Shown here: piece after piece, positions 60,601 to 64,000 of the stretch
Layout of the letters: every line of letters begins with the position of its first letter
Position numbering within the stretch: position 1 is the first letter of the stretch
Position numbers and translations under genes: made by a program
Assembly (NCBI RefSeq): GCF_042180575.1
Contig: NZ_CP170094.1
Location: 3,162,001-3,226,000 of the forward strand
Direction of reading: 5' to 3'
Origin: Bernardetia sp042180575
GTDB lineage: Bacteria; Bacteroidota; Bacteroidia; Cytophagales; Bernardetiaceae
DNA: 64,000 nt
The notes under the pieces: generated by a model
What the model saw: the letters and a program-made list of their open reading frames with translations, nothing else
Databases searched by the model: none
Told to the model about the DNA's origin: nothing

Positions 60601-61681
60601 TTCTCAAACTCTCTGTCATCAGTTGTAGTGCTGCACTTAGTTCGTCTTCTTCACCTCGTTCTTTTACATTAGCTGTATAATCTCCTTTTGCGATAACTTG
60701 TGCTTGATTGATAATACTTTTAAAGTTTTCAATCATTTGATTAATTGAAATGGCTAAAAGGTCATTTGAGCTTTTTACTTCAATTTGCCTTGATAAATCT
60801 CCTTTTGCAATATTATTAGTAATATTAGAAACTTCTCTCAAATTCTCAACTACTTTTTTAACTGAAGAATAAATACTTTCTTCTGATTCTGTACTGGTAA
60901 ATTTCATTGTTAAATCTCCTGCCGAAACCCTACGAGCCACTTCTGCAATATCAGAAGGCTCTCCACCAATCTGTTTACGAGTATTTCGAACAATAAAAAA
61001 GGCTACCAAAATACTGACAATAATCGAAACTAAGGTAAAACCAATAATCAAACGACTAGAATTAGTATAAATTTCTTCACTTCGTTTGGCTGCTTCTCTT
61101 GCATTTTCGAAGTTATCAAAAATGATTTGATTAAGTGTTTGGTTACTTGATTCGAAAGCTAAAAATGAGCGTTCACGTAGTTTTTCTTTTGCTTCTTCTT
61201 TATTATTATATCTTGAAAGTTGTTTTATTTTTTCACTTTCCTCTAAATATTTTTTATAATCATCTTGAAAGAGTTTGAAATTATTTTTATTCTGTTTGAG
61301 GTCTTTTAAGTCTGGATTGTCTTCTTGTTTCTTTTCGGCAATTCTATCCGTTAATATACCTTCTCGTTCTTCAAGAAGAAGTTTGTAGTTTTTTTCGCTA
61401 CGAGAAATATTTTCTTTATCTAATCGCATCAAACCTTCATATTCTGACATTTCAATTTCTGAAAGGGCAAAAATATGCTGTTGCTGACGTATCATGTGGT
61501 CAGAAGTATTGGCACTAATGGTCGATATTTCATAGATACTCGGCATCCAATTTTCACTAATCTCTAATGCAACATCTTGCACTTGAGAGAGCTTGAAAAT
61601 CGCAAAAAGATTGACTGCAATAGACAGAACAAGGATAAGGGAGAAACCTCCAATAAGTTTTGTGGATAAACGCTCAAACAT
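57647..61681 (-). CDS. Hybrid sensor histidine kinase with three receiver domains
   Basis: This is a 1344-residue membrane sensor. Domain order: membrane segment (about 10-30), periplasmic four-helix-bundle sensor (30-205), membrane segment (about 210-230), one HAMP plus further HAMP-like repeats (QIGGEPSDIAEVARRVSAGDLTMKF, then similar units), GAF (about 390-520) and coiled coil. Then come HisKA with His610 in FLANMSHELRTPLNS, an ATPase domain (NFLSNAFKF, DTGIGIP, GTGLGLSIA), and three receivers with phospho-acceptors Asp927, Asp1049 and Asp1273. A strongly acidic linker of about 90 residues separates the second and third receivers. No output domain is present, so the signal must pass to an external partner. 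It converges on the glycan operon. Confidence 0.94.
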   Translation of the reverse strand: MFERLSTKLIGGFSLILVLSIAVNLFAIFKLSQVQDVALEISENWMPSIYEISTISANTSDHMIRQQQHIFALSEIEMSEYEGLMRLDKENISRSEKNYKLLLEEREGILTDRIAEKKQEDNPDLKDLKQNKNNFKLFQDDYKKYLEESEKIKQLSRYNNKEEAKEKLRERSFLAFESSNQTLNQIIFDNFENAREAAKRSEEIYTNSSRLIIGFTLVSIIVSILVAFFIVRNTRKQIGGEPSDIAEVARRVSAGDLTMKFTSTESEESIYSSVKKVVENLREVSNITNNIAKGDLSRQIEVKSSNDLLAISINQMIENFKSIINQAQVIAKGDYTANVKERGEEDELSAALQLMTESLRTNKVETFEQNWIKDGINQLAQQLSGNLLSLELSRKAINFISRYTESAQGVMYLVDNYSSKLKLNASYAFTERSGLSNEYKIGEGLVGQVALERSPILLKNIRRQDMSLSTGTVEEPPTHVYAFPLVFEYELYGVIELASFEPFTQLKQEFLQQAANTVVTYIYSVLQTDRIKALLATSEEATRSAQARAQEIEQANARLEVQQGELQEKSEELRRRNESLILAKEELDRRAEQLELSNKYKSEFLANMSHELRTPLNSIIMLSKMLSKNEKDTLIEKDVKKAKIIYKSGGELLRLINDILDLSKIEAGKMVINPVEFANKEIVTDMNDLFQGIAQEKGIRFITEDKTKSYIYSDKERLAQILRNFLSNAFKFTKKGQVKLSITDHDEDYYRYSIIDTGIGIPKDKQQVIFEAFKQADGTTSREYGGTGLGLSIARELTKLLQGHIELDSEAGTGSTFSIILPKRLDEELAEKEDRVTVVVKNLETGKNKPSAQKRLPRKLIREDIEDDRNNILKNDSVILIIEDEVQFAESMAEVLHSQNIKTLIAQSGEEGIDLAMQYKPSGIILDLGLPDIDGTDVLKKLKSYKELRHIPIEIISARDKDNDLLSTGAFGFLQKPIDENVLKTAMSDMLRLSQKKVKELLVVEDDESQMEAIKELIIGDDVKVTGVKSQKEAIDAIEHGTFDGAIVDLGLKDGSGQEVCKYINENHSNIPVIIYTGKTLSHDEETNLRKAAQSIILKTRDTDEKLREEVALFLHRMEEEIEKETPKEKTRTAELAESLLAEIQVDKELEELLPKKENNNKTNKGKKEEKLEGDVPPRSLTRNSINEDINGDDDDDVEEYKSTDESIKEISKEEAIKLIKNKTILVVDDDIRNIFVIASALETYEAQILEAMNGQQAIDMLREEDIDLVLMDSVMPEMNGLDAMRIIRQDEDLKHFPIVAITGKAQEEDKQECFEAGANDYIVKPVDYDQLVYTVCKWIGKRV

Positions 61682-61936
61682 TGGATTTACTGTTTTTTAT
61701 GAAAAAGGCTAGTTAAATAACCTATTGATTTCGATTTATTTTTTCTACTCACTTTTATTTTCTAGCTATAATTTACTACTAATTTAATCAAAATAGCAAA
61801 CATAAAGCCTTTTATAGTCAGAATAAGATTAAAATAGTTTGTCTTTCGACGAATCGGAATTTTTAATCGGTTGGTTTTTTTATACTTGTAGAAAAAGGTA
61901 AGTTATTTTCTCTACTTCTACATTATTTATCCATAT

Positions 61937-62326
61937 TCAAAAAACACAATACAAAATAAAGCCACCAAAAAGTATAGAGAAAGGAAATAATAGACGAATA
62001 TAAAGAGGTTTTAAAATATCAGCTGCTTGAGTTGCGTAATTATGATGATATTTTCGTGGTACAAAATAAAGAACAAAAGATGTTCCGAGCATAAACCAAC
62101 CTAATAGCTTAAAAAACTCTGGATAACGACAAAAATCTGCATACAGAATCATGGCTATGGCAGGAATCATTCGAATAGTAATTTCAGCATAATTTATAAA
62201 ATTAGTGCTTCCAGCTTTTCTTAGTGTTGCTCTCGCTATTTTGGGAGTAAAAAGCATTAAAAAACCTACTGAAATTAAAAATATTCCGAAAACTACAACT
62301 GTCCATTTAGCAAATAGTGTAAGCAT
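61937..62326 (-). CDS. Four-helix membrane protein of unknown function
   Basis: This 129-residue protein has four hydrophobic segments: about 5-28 (AKWTVVVFGIFLISVGFLMLF), 45-63, 72-87 and 108-128. No family is recognised. It starts 2 bases after the stop of the small membrane gene at 62329, so the two are certainly co-transcribed and probably translationally coupled. Confidence 0.75.
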   Translation of the reverse strand: MLTLFAKWTVVVFGIFLISVGFLMLFTPKIARATLRKAGSTNFINYAEITIRMIPAIAMILYADFCRYPEFFKLLGWFMLGTSFVLYFVPRKYHHNYATQAADILKPLYIRLLFPFSILFGGFILYCVF

Positions 62327-62328
62327 AA

Positions 62329-62493
62329 TTAATTTTTCTTTTTAAAAAACTGAAAACCCCACGCAATAACTAAAAAGCCTATTCCAGTAAGAGGAGGAGG
62401 AAGAATTTTTGAAATAATTCCGATTATAATCATTGCAATAGCAATAAGAACAAGTAAAATACTGACAAGGTTAAGTTTTTGATTTTGTGTCAT
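62329..62493 (-). CDS. Small 54-residue membrane protein
   Basis: The reading frame MTQNQKLNLVSILLVLIAIA continues through a Pro-rich turn (LPPPLTGIG) to LVIAWGFQFFKKKN and a TAA stop. It has two membrane helices (about 8-27 and 35-50) with charged ends. It lies exactly in the space between two minus-strand genes, 27 bases after one and 2 before the next. Those are strong signs of a real gene. It is shorter than the usual length cut-off of gene finders. The function is not known. Confidence 0.75.
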   Translation of the reverse strand: MTQNQKLNLVSILLVLIAIAMIIIGIISKILPPPLTGIGFLVIAWGFQFFKKKN

Positions 62494-62520
62494 AAGGTAG
62501 TATTTTTTTATGAGAAGTGA

Positions 62521-63309
62521 CTATTTAGTTTCGGCTATAATTACCCCAAAAATTCCGTCTATTTGTTGCCATTTTTGGGAAGGTAAATAGGTTTTTGAAA
62601 CAAAGCCATCTAAATACAGCGCATTTTTACAGTCTTTTTGTTTGAAGAAAATAGCCAAATCATAAAAATTAATCTCTTCTTTAGACATAGCAAAAAGAAT
62701 ATTTCCATTTGGCAAAACTCCTACTCCGTTTCTGATATGTAGATTTGAAGAACCTTTGCCGAATTTTGAATGTATTTTTCCTTCAATCAAAAGCATAGGT
62801 CCTGATTGTGTGGCGTATTTTATATTTTGAGTAGTGCCTTTTTTTAGGAAGTCTTTTGTAGTACAAACAACAGCCTTATTTCCTTTTGTTAGATAGAAAA
62901 CTCCATTTGGCTGCATATAAAAATTTCCATATCCTTTTTGAACAGTATCTATTTCAAAGAGTCTTTTTTCATTTTGTATAAATAATCCTTGAGGTGATAA
63001 ATCTCGCTTGAACATCCCTCCATTCATTGCAAAGACTAATTCTTTATTCTGTTTTTGAAGTGATTTTTTCAGAATCCCAAAGTTTTCATAGTTTTTCCCT
63101 GCTGAATCTTTCCAATAAAAATCTAGTTGTTGATCAGTTGGATTTACTTCATAAATCAATAGTCTTGATTCATCTATTTTATAGATATTGTCGTATTGTT
63201 TTGTTTGATGCTCTGTTTGTGTTTGTGTAGTTCCTATTTTGTGATAAATAATAAAGCTGGTCAGAATAAGGAGTAAAATAATGATAGAAAGTAAAATTTG
63301 TTTTTTCAT
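62521..63309 (-). CDS. Phosphodiester glycosidase family protein
   Basis: This 262-residue exported or membrane-anchored protein has an N-terminal hydrophobic segment (about 5-25, ILLSIIILLLILTSFIIY). The domain is of the NAGPA/DUF2233 type: LVFAMNGGMFKRDLSPQGLFIQNEKR, ATQSGPMLLIEGKIH, HIRNGVGVLPNGNILFAMSKEE and ALYLDGFVSK (metal-binding region). In other bacteria the family cleaves phosphodiester-linked sugars such as wall teichoic acid or stalk-associated glycans. Here the target is unknown. It begins a three-gene operon with two small membrane proteins. Confidence 0.87.
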   Translation of the reverse strand: MKKQILLSIIILLLILTSFIIYHKIGTTQTQTEHQTKQYDNIYKIDESRLLIYEVNPTDQQLDFYWKDSAGKNYENFGILKKSLQKQNKELVFAMNGGMFKRDLSPQGLFIQNEKRLFEIDTVQKGYGNFYMQPNGVFYLTKGNKAVVCTTKDFLKKGTTQNIKYATQSGPMLLIEGKIHSKFGKGSSNLHIRNGVGVLPNGNILFAMSKEEINFYDLAIFFKQKDCKNALYLDGFVSKTYLPSQKWQQIDGIFGVIIAETK

Positions 63310-63353
63310 AGAAAATAGTTTTGAATATATATGTTGATATGGCTATTGAAAAC

Positions 63354-63421
63354 AAAAAAAACTCTAAAAAACATTATTCCTTTCCTTTTTATGGAAATCA
63401 AATAGCATTTTTTAGAGTTTT
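63354..63421 (-). terminator. Long hairpin after the right-end gene
   Basis: An AAAACTCTAAAAAA-type arm on the left (from 63358) and TTTTTTAGAGTTTT on the right (63408-63421) enclose an inner stem (TTTCC..GGAAA). Read on the minus strand it ends in a T run. It lies between the stop of the 63462 gene and the start of the phosphodiester glycosidase gene. It may be a terminator or a small RNA. Confidence 0.6.
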
Positions 63422-63461
63422 CCTAAAGTATTAAATTCTAAATTGTTGGCTAAAAAATAAT

Positions 63462-64000
63462 TTATTTATCATCATTATTTTCTTCCATTTCAGTTTCTAA
63501 ATCTACAATTCCAATTTCTTCGATAGTTCCATCTGGTTGTACTTCGTGAATTGTACCTGATTTGACAATCATTTCTTTTTCCTCTCCTTCAGCAGCATAC
63601 GTCATGCAACTTACAGTTTTGTCTTCATTGAGTTTACAAGTTACTTTTTCTTCTTGCGTAAAGCCGTCTTTCGAACCTCTAATATAATATTGCATATTTT
63701 GTTCTGCAATCGGAATACCTGTTTCATCAAAAGTAACTAATTTGGTAAATTGAAAAATAGAACCATCATAACCATAAAATAATAGTGCTGTAATTCCTTC
63801 TGGCATATCAGCCAATTTTCCAATCAAATACAAACGATTTTTTCCATTTGGTTCGACCATTACTCTCTCTCCTATTCCATTATAAATATTGAAATACTTA
63901 TTATAAGTAGTCATTGATACTGGAGAAAATGATTTTGCATTTGATTTTTCACTCAAATCATAAGGCGTTTTTACGTCCTTGATTTTCTCTACAAACTCAG
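63462..64000 (-). CDS. Hypothetical protein, 5' part outside the window
   Basis: The open frame runs to the right edge of the window: upstream of the TTG codon at 63956 the frame stays open with EFVEKIKDVKTPYDLSEKSN. The true start therefore lies beyond 64000. The visible part is beta-rich, with repeated strands such as GERVMVEPNGKNRLYLIGKL, TVSCMTYAAEGEEKE and a very acidic end (ETEMEENNDD). I recognise no family. A clear hairpin follows the stop. Confidence 0.75.
   Translation of the reverse strand, partial: EFVEKIKDVKTPYDLSEKSNAKSFSPVSMTTYNKYFNIYNGIGERVMVEPNGKNRLYLIGKLADMPEGITALLFYGYDGSIFQFTKLVTFDETGIPIAEQNMQYYIRGSKDGFTQEEKVTCKLNEDKTVSCMTYAAEGEEKEMIVKSGTIHEVQPDGTIEEIGIVDLETEMEENNDDK

Overview
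The window is a very AT-rich bacterial chromosome segment from a member of the Bacteroidota, most likely a marine Cytophagales bacterium of the Bernardetia/Flexibacter type. The phylum call rests on what can be seen: a PorZ-type component of the type IX secretion system, a large surface protein with a type A C-terminal sorting domain, Bacteroidota-style promoter boxes of the form TAnnTTTG, Bacteroidota-typical families (DUF3127, DUF4328, DUF983, DUF2147), and almost no Shine-Dalgarno sequences. The genus is an inference from general character only. No tRNA, rRNA, CRISPR array, complete insertion sequence, phage or plasmid gene was seen.

Layout. Positions 1-13.3 kb hold housekeeping and envelope genes: RNA 2',3'-cyclic phosphodiesterase, an SGNH hydrolase, the NAD(P)HX repair enzyme, a lipoprotein, an exported M48 protease with a partner, a von Willebrand-type membrane protein, a short-chain dehydrogenase, an AlkB-type hydroxylase and a tiny acidic lipoprotein. 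Positions 13.5-28.2 kb are dominated by secretion, surface and signalling functions: PorZ, a DUF6252-like lipoprotein, an ATP-grasp ligase, a 1327-residue type IX cargo protein, a TPR/GAF/SpoIIE phosphatase and a TonB-dependent receptor. Positions 28.5-34.6 kb form a collinear block: TetR regulator, SDR oxidoreductase, DUF2147, SRPBCC, saccharopine-dehydrogenase-like protein, membrane protein, photolyase and cytochrome c. A 14-bp palindromic motif occurs both in the tetR promoter and before the SDR gene.

Positions 34.9-45.7 kb carry core metabolism and information genes (pheS, a DUF3127 protein with an SSB-like tip, trpA, a biotin carrier, an RRM protein, 3-hydroxyanthranilate dioxygenase, a 2OG-Fe(II) oxygenase, hemC, a PAP2-like protein, an alpha/beta hydrolase, cmk). 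A relict of an ABC-transporter ATPase gene lies at 43.7-43.9 kb. Positions 45.8-57.6 kb are a nine-gene glycan-assembly operon with six or seven glycosyltransferases, a methyltransferase and a fused oxidoreductase-epimerase. A 1344-residue hybrid histidine kinase converges on it. The right end holds a three-gene operon (phosphodiester glycosidase and two membrane proteins) and one gene cut by the window edge.

Intergenic DNA is rich in short dispersed hairpin repeats. At least three families occur more than once here, and one spacer inside the glycan operon can fold into two mutually exclusive 10-bp hairpins.
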